From contig UREO01000080.1 of assembly GCA_900546895.1 (NCBI GenBank), positions 1-10,661 on the forward strand: 10,661 nucleotides of DNA. The letters run 5' to 3'. Shown here piece after piece: positions 1-5,142 of this stretch; position 1 is the first letter of the stretch, and every line of letters starts with the position of its first letter. The DNA comes from an uncultured Oscillospiraceae bacterium. Lineage in GTDB: Bacteria > Bacillota > Clostridia > Oscillospirales > Acutalibacteraceae. The notes under the pieces were generated by a model. That model was not told where the DNA came from. It made no database searches and saw only the letters and a program-made list of their open reading frames with translations. A program made the position numbers and the translations under genes.

Positions 1-439
1 CATGTGTCCAGATTACCCCTTTGTGTTTGGCTGCTTCCTCCGCTACCTGAGCAAGGATAATTGTTGCCCCGGCATCGGTAAAAAGTCCATGCTCGCCAAT
101 TCGCTCTACTCTGGGACGAGTTGCAATATAGTCTACATAATTCTTTCGCTTTCCTATAAGGTCGATGTTATTTTCTAAAGCCTGAGTAATAAATTCAGTG
201 GCATTTTCCCGAGTTGGATGCAGCAGATAATCCTCATATTCCAACATATCTTTAGCATCGCTGATATCTCTAAGAATACTGGTAATGAGGTTTTGCTGTT
301 TAACCGTGGCAGGAAGCTGTGATTTGCTCTGAAAGATTTTCTCAACTCCCTCACGTGTAGCAATATATTTTACATAATTTGCAAGGTGCTCCGGGGGTGC
401 ATCCCGCATGTAATTACTACGAAAGATCAGTTTTGGCAT
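1..439 (-). CDS. mobP3: MobP3-type relaxase, N-terminal part (gene continues past window edge)
   Basis: Only the first 146 residues are in the window; the frame is open to base 1. The start ATG at 439 follows a GAGG ribosome binding site about 9 nt upstream. The N-terminus (MPKLIFRSNYMRDAPPEHL) and the block around residues 100-123 (YVDYIATRPRVERIGEHGLF) match what I recall of MobP3 relaxases of Clostridia mobile elements. A repeated motif YVxYIATRxxVE occurs at about 22-33 and again at 101-112. Relaxases of this MOBP group nick one strand at oriT, stay covalently bound to the 5' end, and pilot it through the secretion channel. The histidine metal-binding motif is not reached. A terminator (467-503) and a promoter-like sequence (458-485) lie directly upstream. 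Family identity rests on recalled similarity, not a search. Confidence 0.88.
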   Translation of the reverse strand, partial: MPKLIFRSNYMRDAPPEHLANYVKYIATREGVEKIFQSKSQLPATVKQQNLITSILRDISDAKDMLEYEDYLLHPTRENATEFITQALENNIDLIGKRKNYVDYIATRPRVERIGEHGLFTDAGATIILAQVAEEAAKHKGVIWTH

Positions 440-457
440 ACGGGAACACCTCATTTT

Positions 458-485
458 ATTATCAAATACAAAAAGGAACTGACAA
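458..485 (-). promoter_or_regulatory. Candidate promoter for the relaxase gene
   Basis: Read on the minus strand, TTGTCA (480-485) and GATAAT (458-463) are separated by 16 bases, each one mismatch from the sigma-A consensus. Initiation would fall near 451, leaving a short leader with the GAGG ribosome binding site. The -35 element lies inside the terminator hairpin 473-503. Inference from sequence only. Confidence 0.45.
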
Positions 486-503
486 TCGTTCTGCCAGTTC
501 CTT
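467..503 (-). terminator. Intrinsic terminator downstream of the small coiled-coil gene
   Basis: A perfect 9-bp inverted repeat, AAGGAACTG (473-481) and CAGTTCCTT (495-503), surrounds a 13-nt loop. On the minus strand it is followed by a T run. It lies about 30 bases after the stop of the 537-761 gene and about 30 bases before the relaxase start. Confidence 0.8.
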
Positions 504-536
504 AATATCCAAATTGTATTATTCGATATTTCAAGG

Positions 537-761
537 CTATTGATTTTGAAAAGATTGGATAACCTCTTCCACGGTTTTACCGCTCTCTTGGATCATAGAA
601 AAAAGTTTTTCCATATCCTGTTTCTTTTTCTGCTCAATCAGCTCTTTTTTCTTTCTTTTAGCTTCCTGTATTTTTTGCTGATAAGCCTCGATCTCGGCAT
701 CCAACCCACTAATCTGTTGCTCCAAATTTTCAGGTGTTTCTTTTTTTCTACCCCTTGGCAT
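537..761 (-). CDS. Small charged coiled-coil protein (hypothetical mobilisation accessory)
   Basis: Codes for 74 residues from ATG 761 (MPRGRKKETPENLEQQ). An in-frame GTG at 770 overlaps the AGGAG ribosome binding site, while ATG 761 sits 8 nt from it, so 761 is preferred. Residues 1-7 are basic. About 12-50 form a Lys/Glu/Gln-rich helix with coiled-coil character, and the C-terminal part (EKLFSMIQESGKTVEEVIQS) looks like a short amphipathic helix pair. I do not recognise a named family. The size, basic N-terminus and position just upstream of the relaxase would fit a relaxosome accessory protein, but that is inference. It has its own extended -10 promoter and is followed by a terminator, so it may be monocistronic. 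Confidence 0.72.
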   Translation of the reverse strand: MPRGRKKETPENLEQQISGLDAEIEAYQQKIQEAKRKKKELIEQKKKQDMEKLFSMIQESGKTVEEVIQSFQNQ

Positions 762-793
762 TGTAATCACTCCTATATAATATTTTTATACTG

Positions 794-802
794 ATTATAC
801 CA
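794..802 (-). promoter_or_regulatory. Extended -10 promoter for the 537-761 gene
   Basis: Minus-strand TGGTATAAT combines a perfect -10 hexamer (794-799) with the upstream TGn extension. The -35 region is poor (TAATTC at 17-base spacing). The 11-mer TGTGGTATAAT is identical to that in the Fic promoter near 5972-5982. A transcript would start around 787, some 25 bases before the start codon. Confidence 0.6.
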
Positions 803-828
803 CACAATGATCACTTGAATTAAAAGTT

Positions 829-1620
829 TTATGTATTAGGGTCCCATAGGTTATCCCTTATAGCTTTTTCCCAATCTACAATCAGCACTTTTAACTGTTT
901 TTGAAATTTAATAGTTTCTATCTTCTCCGAAATATATCTTTGCTCTATTAACTGACTAAGAGATGCGTTAACTATATTTTCATCCAATTGATTATACTCG
1001 GCTACTGAATGCACCACGTTCCAAAAAGTTGGCCGGAAACCATTGCTTTTGCTGTCAATATATGCAATGTATTGTAAAATCAGTTGATAACAATTCAAAA
1101 AGATATCATTATCGGCCGGAATTTCAAACCATGAGGAAGATGCTGCTTTTAGTGTATTGCTGAATGAATTTTTTACACCGTAAACCAAAACGGATTTTTG
1201 AAGATTGTTTTTCAAAAAAGAGGTTACGGAATTAAAGTGCCCATCCCCTGTAAAGAGAATGAACACGTCTATATCCTTTGAAAAAATAGCTGTCTGATAA
1301 ATGGCATCCAGCATTATGAAATCAGTAAAATCTTTTCGGTAATTCTCGCTGCTGTTTTTTGTTTCTATCACCTGATTGGAAACCTGACGGATTCTTGTAA
1401 GCTCACGGCTCATCACTTCCTGCGAAAAATCACCGTAAAAGCGGATATCATTCAACTCATAATTATCTTTTAGATTATTGGCCCATCGAAACGGATCAGG
1501 CTTCATATGATATTGATTCTGCAGAGAAAACAACCAGTGCTCATAGTCGACAAAAGCTACCGCCTTCGGCTTTGGTGCCCCCGCTCTGGCAGAGAGATCC
1601 ACCGCAAGGGGTTTCGACAC
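829..1620 (-). CDS. NYN-domain protein (putative RNase) with C-terminal helix-turn-helix-like region
   Basis: Codes for 263 residues from GTG 1620, with GAGGAAAG about 6 nt upstream. Residues 20-168 have the NYN (LabA/DUF88, PIN-like) pattern: a first strand AVAFVDYEHW with Asp25, the helix KDFTDFIMLDAIY with Asp100 and Asp105, VFILFTGDGHF with Asp126, then SVLVYGV. These acidic residues are the expected metal-binding set of PIN-like nucleases, and known NYN proteins are mostly RNases. Residues about 195-245 look like a winged-helix/HTH domain, perhaps RNA or DNA binding. A promoter lies at 1691-1720. The gene sits between the RHH gene and the small coiled-coil gene in the mobilisation block, so RNA turnover, fertility control or defence are possible roles. 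Domain call is strong; function is inferred. Confidence 0.87.
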   Translation of the reverse strand: MSKPLAVDLSARAGAPKPKAVAFVDYEHWLFSLQNQYHMKPDPFRWANNLKDNYELNDIRFYGDFSQEVMSRELTRIRQVSNQVIETKNSSENYRKDFTDFIMLDAIYQTAIFSKDIDVFILFTGDGHFNSVTSFLKNNLQKSVLVYGVKNSFSNTLKAASSSWFEIPADNDIFLNCYQLILQYIAYIDSKSNGFRPTFWNVVHSVAEYNQLDENIVNASLSQLIEQRYISEKIETIKFQKQLKVLIVDWEKAIRDNLWDPNT

Positions 1621-1637
1621 TTCTACTTTCCTCTTTT

Positions 1638-1661
1638 TTAAGAAGTCAAATATAATTTCAT
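1638..1661 (-). other. Possible 7-residue leader ORF upstream of the NYN gene
   Basis: ATG 1661 opens a short frame, MKLYLTS then TAA, 4 to 5 nt after AAAGGAG. It ends 17 bases before the NYN start codon. The ribosome binding site is stronger than the NYN gene's own, so it may be a translated leader or a chance frame. Nothing besides the binding site supports it. Confidence 0.25.
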
Positions 1662-1690
1662 ATCTCCTTTCTTTTTATTTCTTAATATAT

Positions 1691-1720
1691 AGTATAGATT
1701 ATTGGATGAGTGAATTTCAA
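1691..1720 (-). promoter_or_regulatory. Promoter for the NYN-domain gene
   Basis: On the minus strand TTGAAA (1715-1720) and TATACT (1691-1696) are 18 bases apart. Both are close to the sigma-A consensus, in AT-rich DNA about 70 bases upstream of the NYN start. It gives that gene expression independent of the RHH gene upstream. Confidence 0.6.
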
Positions 1721-1779
1721 TCCCTATTTTCTTAACTTTTCTACATACTAGTGCGCGTAAGTACTTTTTTCGGACTAAA

Positions 1780-2193
1780 TCAAATTTCATGTTTCTGATA
1801 CCGATAAGCATCTTCAAATTTGATGGAGCCGTTTATTCGTTTGACTTCGTCCAGACATTTTACATGGAGCTTCTGTAAAGTAGCATCATCAATATCATGG
1901 CTGTAAGCAATCACATGAGCGAGCTTTGAAACTTCGACCGACAACTTAAACTCTGTTCTGGCAATCCTGTTTTCGCTGTCATGAACGGTTCCGGTCAAAA
2001 CAGACGACAGAGACTGGAGAAGGTAGTCCTCAATTCTTTGGGAAGTGAGGTAACCAAGATAAAAGCGTAGTGCGTTTTCAATTAATTCTGTTCGGCTGAG
2101 AGAATCGGTTTCTTCCAGATATCGATCGCACATTTCAAGCAGTTTAGTATTGATACGAATGGAGAACTTAGTCTTTTCTGTATTACCGCTCAT
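1780..2193 (-). CDS. Ribbon-helix-helix DNA-binding protein, probable relaxosome accessory
   Basis: Codes for 137 residues from ATG 2193, which has AAAGGA about 6 nt upstream. The frame extends upstream to 2226, but no ribosome binding site supports an earlier start. Residues 7-47 (KTKFSIRINTKLLEMCDRYL, then LSRTELIENALRFYLGYL) form a typical CopG/Arc ribbon-helix-helix: one beta strand for DNA contact, then two helices for dimerisation. Residues 50-137 are mostly helical and may mediate oligomerisation. RHH proteins next to relaxase genes commonly bind oriT and repress their own operon. Here the candidate oriT with its GCCACCC repeats lies immediately upstream, one copy (2218-2224) being only 24 bases before the start codon. 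That placement fits both roles. Role inferred; fold fairly secure. Confidence 0.85.
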   Translation of the reverse strand: MSGNTEKTKFSIRINTKLLEMCDRYLEETDSLSRTELIENALRFYLGYLTSQRIEDYLLQSLSSVLTGTVHDSENRIARTEFKLSVEVSKLAHVIAYSHDIDDATLQKLHVKCLDEVKRINGSIKFEDAYRYQKHEI

Positions 2194-2243
2194 GAAGTTC
2201 CTTTCCGAGGTGTACAAGCCACCCACACATATTGGGTTTAATT

Positions 2244-2258
2244 ATGAAAACAGGATAT
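2244..2258 (-). other. Candidate relaxase nick site (TATCCTG core)
   Basis: Minus-strand ATATCCTG spans 2251-2258 and is followed by TTTTC. If the RP4 pattern holds, cleavage would be after the G at 2251. A second, weaker core, GTCCTGCC, occurs on the minus strand at about 2298-2305. Based on resemblance to MOBP nick sites only. Confidence 0.4.
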
Positions 2259-2262
2259 GTAA

Positions 2263-2299
2263 GCCACCCGGATTTGGATAAACCTCCATTCCGGGTGGC
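2263..2299. repeat. 9-bp perfect inverted repeat beside the candidate nick site
   Basis: GCCACCCGG (2263-2271) and CCGGGTGGC (2291-2299) flank a 19-base spacer. One arm ends 12 bases from the candidate nick position. Such an arm is a usual recognition site for relaxase or accessory protein. Confidence 0.75.
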
Positions 2300-2311
2300 A
2301 GGACGTAATCC

Positions 2312-2332
2312 CCGGACGGCTTTGCCGGCCGG
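2312..2332. repeat. GC-rich hairpin in candidate oriT
   Basis: CCGG-A-CGGC and GCCG-G-CCGG pair with one central mismatch around a 3-base TTT loop. There is no adjacent T run, so it is not a typical terminator. Confidence 0.7.
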
Positions 2333-2340
2333 TGTAAACC

Positions 2341-2370
2341 GTGCGGGAGGCTTGTAAAAGCCACCCGCGC
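2341..2370. repeat. 13-base-arm inverted repeat in candidate oriT
   Basis: GTGCGGGAGGCTT (2341-2353) and AAGCCACCCGCGC (2358-2370) pair around GTAA. The only exceptions are one A-A mismatch and one T-G pair. It is the longest stem in the gap and embeds one GCCACCC copy. CCCGCAC at 2376-2382 offers a competing partner for GTGCGGG at 2341-2347, so alternative pairings are possible. Confidence 0.75.
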
Positions 2371-2397
2371 TTTAACCCGCACAACTTTCGACCTTGA

Positions 2398-2414
2398 CTT
2401 TTTCCTTGAAAAAG
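2398..2414. repeat. AT-rich 7-bp hairpin
   Basis: CTTTTTC (2398-2404) and GAAAAAG (2408-2414) pair around a CTT loop. It lacks a following T run on the minus strand, so I treat it as part of the structured gap rather than a terminator. Confidence 0.55.
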
Positions 2415-2528
2415 GGGAGAGAATCACGGCAGCTCTTAAATGCAAACTTTGGCACACAGCTCCAACGCGGGGATTTAGGAGCAGACTGGGATTGGGATGC
2501 CACCCTTGAGCCAAAAGTAGCACAAAAC

Positions 2529-2551
2529 GGCACACGGGCGGCAACACGGGC
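2529..2551. repeat. Short imperfect tandem repeat
   Basis: GGCACACGGGC (2529-2539) is followed at once by GGCAACACGGGC (2540-2551), differing by one inserted base. It lies in the gene-free region close to the end of the 285-residue gene. Confidence 0.5.
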
Positions 2552-2608
2552 TTTCATATCTGTTGTGCTGGTGTTCCCGTTAATATGATAAAATATCTCT
2601 TACAGATT

Positions 2609-3466
2609 TCACATGTTCAATTTCTGAGAATGGGAATCATAGCTTGGAAATTCGTCGAGATACATATCAAATTCAATGGGCATCCGGCAACATGTGACTC
2701 CCTTCAGATCCAGAAAATTTTCTCCCTTTTCCCGCATGATCTGCAGATCCAAGCTGGAGGCATTCCTGGGTAATTCAAGCCCATTTCCACAGCGGTAAAG
2801 CGTACAGATCGTATGCCAATTCCGGATCTCCGGATGTTGCGTCTTTAAATTCTCAAATAATTCTATTCCCCTGATGCCTTCCTCATCCTCCATGGCACCG
2901 GAAAGAAAGTCACTGCCTGCCGGTCCGGTTTCTGCTCCCAGCAGGATATGGGTAAATAAAATATTTTGGCGGGCGGTGGCAGAAGCGAGGGAAAAGTCAA
3001 TTTGGTCCCGAAGCGGCTCGGCCTTCTGATAGAAAACATTCCATGGGAGATAGGCGGCAATATCCTCCAGAAGATTTCGCACCTGCATCAGCTCACTCCG
3101 GGCATCCACTGTTCGTATCAGCTCATCAGCATAACGGGAGAGTCCTGAAACAACCACTTTTTGTTGGTCCGCACCCGCGATTTCAATCTTGGCCGGGCAA
3201 TGCGCGGAACAGATGTTGTCATCAAAAGGTTTTAAAATCTCTGTTTCAAGGTTCGCTGAAAGACCCCAAAACCGAGAGAGATGGATAATCATATTGCGAA
3301 TCTTAGCGTTCCTGTTTTCCAGATGGATATGGAATTCGGTAGGATTCAAATGCGTGAGATTGTCCGCCTGCCGCTCCATTGCATAATAAGTCAGCCCTCG
3401 AATACATTCCAAGGCGGTTTCCTGATCCTGAGTGAAAGACATTACGGTTTCTTCTTTTCCCATCAT
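2609..3466 (-). CDS. Hypothetical protein, 285 residues, unknown function
   Basis: I do not recognise this family. ATG 3466 has AGGA 8 nt upstream and lies 9 nt after the preceding stop. A second ATG (3463) and an internal one at 3442 have poorer sites. The protein looks soluble, with no signal peptide or membrane segment, and mixed helical character. Visible points are CSAHC at 86-90, CTLYRC at 221-226, CC at 259-260, and an acidic stretch AMEDEEGIRGIELFENL at about 191-207. The scattered cysteine pairs could bind metal, but no canonical pattern is complete. It is the last gene before the candidate oriT and is probably cotranscribed with the short DUF6103-like gene. Confidence 0.72.
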   Translation of the reverse strand: MMGKEETVMSFTQDQETALECIRGLTYYAMERQADNLTHLNPTEFHIHLENRNAKIRNMIIHLSRFWGLSANLETEILKPFDDNICSAHCPAKIEIAGADQQKVVVSGLSRYADELIRTVDARSELMQVRNLLEDIAAYLPWNVFYQKAEPLRDQIDFSLASATARQNILFTHILLGAETGPAGSDFLSGAMEDEEGIRGIELFENLKTQHPEIRNWHTICTLYRCGNGLELPRNASSLDLQIMREKGENFLDLKGVTCCRMPIEFDMYLDEFPSYDSHSQKLNM

Positions 3467-3475
3467 TTAATCATC

Positions 3476-3679
3476 CTACGTTTCGGAATGTTTGGCGGCT
3501 TCCCCAAAATCACGAGATTCAATATACTCCCGGACGGCTGACGGAACGTATTTTTCATAAAGCTTTTGCAGTTCACTGTCCAGTTCTCCATTCAGATCGG
3601 CATCTTTTTTCCTCATATACTGCCTGATCGCCTGAAGCTTTTCCGAATTGAAACGGACCGTTAAGGTTTCTTTTCTCAT
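3476..3679 (-). CDS. DUF6103-like small protein (short copy)
   Basis: Codes for 67 residues from ATG 3679, with AAAGGAG about 8 nt upstream. The frame is open farther upstream but without a plausible start. The N-terminal segment KETLTVRFNSEKLQAIRQYM followed by a second helix resembles a ribbon-helix-helix fold. The middle (ELDSELQKLYEKYVPSAVREYIESR) matches the gene at 4730-5065 position by position, for example Lys-x-Val-Pro-x-x-Val-Arg-x-Tyr-Ile-Glu-x-Arg. I recall this family as DUF6103, common in Clostridia conjugative elements and of unknown function. It starts 19 nt after the DUF3846-like gene and ends 9 nt before the 285-residue gene, so these three form an operon. A DNA-binding role is inference. 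Confidence 0.82.
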   Translation of the reverse strand: MRKETLTVRFNSEKLQAIRQYMRKKDADLNGELDSELQKLYEKYVPSAVREYIESRDFGEAAKHSET

Positions 3680-3698
3680 AGCAAAATCTCCTTTCTGC

Positions 3699-4064
3699 TC
3701 AGAGGCTGATAAACCAAATACCGGTTGTATTCTCAATCTCCTCCGGAGTAAATGTTTCCGGAGTCTGAAATTTTTCTGTATACTGCTTGATTTTATCGGC
3801 GGACAGTGAAGTGAAATTTCCTTCTTCATCACTGCCTGAAATAAAAAATGTTCCCGCGATGATGTCATTTCCTAAAGATCGATTGCCCTCAAGACCGATG
3901 AGTTTTGCCTCTTCATTGCAGACAAGCGTCGCGGATTTTTCCAGATCAATCGGCTCGATTAGTCCGCCAACAACGCTTTGCATCCCCTCAAGCGTTCCGT
4001 TGATCTCAGTGGGATAAGGCTCTTTGTGCAGTTCAACCATCAGTACACGAATCTTTTTTTCCAC
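3699..4064 (-). CDS. DUF3846-like protein
   Basis: Codes for 121 residues from GTG 4064, 8 nt after GGGAGG. Residues 5-75 fit DUF3846: an N-terminal strand IRVLMVELHKEPYP, then GTLEGMQSVVGGLIEPI, then a conserved asparagine-containing segment (LVCNEEAKLIGLEGNRSLG), and IIAGTFFISG. The family occurs in phages, plasmids and conjugative elements, and its function is not established. The C-terminal 40 residues are polar and acidic. The gene leads the DUF3846, DUF6103, 285-residue run, which ends at the candidate oriT. A weak stem-loop upstream (4129-4149) may separate it from the 4170-4592 gene. The longer frame to 4109 lacks a ribosome binding site. Confidence 0.83.
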   Translation of the reverse strand: MEKKIRVLMVELHKEPYPTEINGTLEGMQSVVGGLIEPIDLEKSATLVCNEEAKLIGLEGNRSLGNDIIAGTFFISGSDEEGNFTSLSADKIKQYTEKFQTPETFTPEEIENTTGIWFISL

Positions 4065-4128
4065 ATTATTTTCCTCCCTTCTATGTTGGCTCCTGCTGCT
4101 TACGATCAAAAATTAAATATAAAAGAGG

Positions 4129-4149
4129 AGCTGGCAAAAACATCCAGCT
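4129..4149 (-). terminator. Weak stem-loop, possible terminator after the 4170-4592 gene
   Basis: AGCTGG (4129-4134) and CCAGCT (4144-4149) form a 6-bp stem with a 9-base loop. On the minus strand CCTCTTTTATATTT follows, so the T run is interrupted. It lies about 20 bases past the upstream stop. Low confidence. Confidence 0.35.
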
Positions 4150-4169
4150 GCCTGAAATATGGTTCGGAA

Positions 4170-4592
4170 TTATGACAGCGTTTCTTCACAGGGTGGATCG
4201 GAGGCTTCGATCCATTCCTCTAATCCAAGATAATCAGCCATAAAATGTGCGGTTTCGAGTACGCATTCCCGCTTTTCCTGTGCTTCAAGCCGAGTGGAAG
4301 TATCAAAGAGCGCCCACAGGATTGCCATAATGCTGTCGCCATCATCGTCGCACTGAAGGATTTTCTCTTTGGGAAGCAACGGGTTTGCCATTGCCTCCGT
4401 GCGAACTGCCTCCCGCTCCGCGGCAAGGATTTCCTTGCTTTTGTTCACGGCATCCGGCAGTCCCCACGCTTCTCCGACAAGCTCAATCATCGATTCCAGC
4501 CTGCCGACCACAGAGTCTTCAGGCTGGCCCGCGAGGTAAAGAATATTAGCTGTTTCCAGAGTCAGCTTCTCAATAAGTTCTTTGCCGTCCAT
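4170..4592 (-). CDS. Hypothetical acidic protein, 140 residues
   Basis: No family recognised. ATG 4592 follows AAGGGGGA at good spacing, supporting a real gene. The protein is acidic and mostly helical. It has a block MIELVGEAWGLPDAVNKSKEI at about 35-55, an Asp cluster CDDDGDS at 81-87, a hydrophobic helix IMAILWALFD at 88-97, and a tail with DYLGLEEWIEASDPP. It has no membrane segment or signal peptide. It lies 137 bases after the long DUF6103-like gene and 105 bases before the DUF3846-like gene, all in one direction. It may be an element maintenance or accessory protein, but nothing seen identifies the role. Confidence 0.72.
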   Translation of the reverse strand: MDGKELIEKLTLETANILYLAGQPEDSVVGRLESMIELVGEAWGLPDAVNKSKEILAAEREAVRTEAMANPLLPKEKILQCDDDGDSIMAILWALFDTSTRLEAQEKRECVLETAHFMADYLGLEEWIEASDPPCEETLS

Positions 4593-4729
4593 AAGAATCC
4601 CCCTTGATTTTTACTCGATCTTTCTCGGCCATTGACAACACAATATTGATTCTTCTTTGCGGAAGCTATCACAAGAGTGAACAACGTTTGTCTTGCACCC
4701 TGTTTCGATACCAATAAAGTCCGTGTTTC

Positions 4730-5065
4730 CTATAGGCCTCCCATCGTCATGCCCTGGTTTTCCTGCTCGGGTTGCGGGGCGTCAGGTGCTTCTTGAACCG
4801 GCTGGGTATGTGTGCGGCGGCGGCTCTGCCTTTGCTGGCGGCCCTGCTGTTCAGAGGCGGACGAGTTGCTTTCCGCGGGTTCACCTCTCAATCCAGCCCG
4901 GTTTTCAATATAGTTGCGAACCTGAAGGGGAACATTTTTCTGATAAACCTTCTCAAGGTGGCTCCTTAACTCATCCTCGATGGTAACGCCTTCTTTTTCC
5001 GCAAAATAGCGGAGCGCGTCTAACTTTGCGTCGGGAAATGAAATTTTTAACTCGGTTTCAGGCAT
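4730..5065 (-). CDS. DUF6103-like protein with long low-complexity tail
   Basis: Codes for 111 residues from ATG 5065, with AAAGGAAG about 8 nt upstream. Residues 1-58 (ELKISFPDAKLDALRYFAEK, then ELRSHLEKVYQKNVPLQVRNYIENR) are a paralogue of the gene at 3476-3679. Its first strand and two helices look like a ribbon-helix-helix, which is inference. Residues 60-111 form a disordered Gln/Glu/Arg/Pro/Ser-rich tail ending in QGMTMGGL, absent from the short copy. An intrinsic terminator (5092-5124) ends only 26 bases upstream of the start codon. The gene must therefore rely on read-through or on a weak promoter overlapping the hairpin (AGGACA, 17 bases, GATAGA). Function unknown. Confidence 0.82.
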   Translation of the reverse strand: MPETELKISFPDAKLDALRYFAEKEGVTIEDELRSHLEKVYQKNVPLQVRNYIENRAGLRGEPAESNSSASEQQGRQQRQSRRRTHTQPVQEAPDAPQPEQENQGMTMGGL

Positions 5066-5091
5066 GGCTTTTCTTCCTTTCTATCACAACG

Positions 5092-5124
5092 AAAAAAGGA
5101 GCTGTCCTTACGGATAGCTCCTTT
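5092..5124 (-). terminator. Intrinsic terminator of the Fic gene
   Basis: AAAGGAGCT (5095-5103) and AGCTCCTTT (5116-5124) form a perfect 9-bp stem, extended inside by TCC/GGA after one mismatch. On the minus strand it is followed by TTTTTT. It starts about 18 bases after the Fic stop codon. Confidence 0.88.
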
Positions 5125-5142
5125 GGCATACTGCTGTTTGAT

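Larger units (their letters stand above)
2218..2505. repeat. Dispersed GCCACCC heptamer repeats
   Basis: GCCACCC occurs on the plus strand at 2218-2224, 2263-2269, 2360-2366 and 2499-2505, and inverted (GGGTGGC) at 2293-2299. The first three share a wider context, TGTA plus one to three bases then AGCCACCC. Chance expectation for a heptamer in this span is well below one. Likely protein-binding sites, perhaps for the RHH protein. Confidence 0.6.
2194..2608. other. Gene-free region, candidate origin of transfer (oriT)
   Basis: This 415-base gap holds no convincing gene. It contains stem-loops at 2263-2299, 2312-2332, 2341-2370 and 2398-2414, and five copies of GCCACCC or its complement. Minus-strand ACATATCCTG ends at 2251, 12 nt past the arm of the first inverted repeat. 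The core TATCCTG is shared by the RP4 nick site and Agrobacterium T-DNA borders, both processed by MOBP-type relaxases. MobP3 belongs to the MOBP group, and an RHH gene starts directly downstream. The layout (inverted repeat, short spacer, nick core) parallels RP4 oriT. The part from about 2420 to 2608 has weak repeats only. Inference; no nicking data. Confidence 0.6.

Noticed and set aside
1741..1779. Partly symmetric sequence TACT...AGTA after the RHH gene as an operator or terminator.
   Set aside because: Only about 4 bp pair consistently and no T run follows.
2242..2557. Two overlapping minus-strand frames (101 and 61 residues) within the candidate oriT.
   Set aside because: No ribosome binding site at either start, Arg/Pro/Ser-rich composition, and overlap with stem-loops. 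The frames are better explained by GC-rich non-coding DNA. The 61-residue frame would merit another look only if relatives show protein-level conservation.
4593..4729. Minus-strand frame without ATG in the gap after the long DUF6103-like gene, cysteine-containing and reading ETGCKTNVVHSCDSFRKEE near its middle.
   Set aside because: It has no start codon or ribosome binding site, and an open stretch of about 45 codons is not unusual by chance. A degraded small cysteine-rich gene cannot be excluded.
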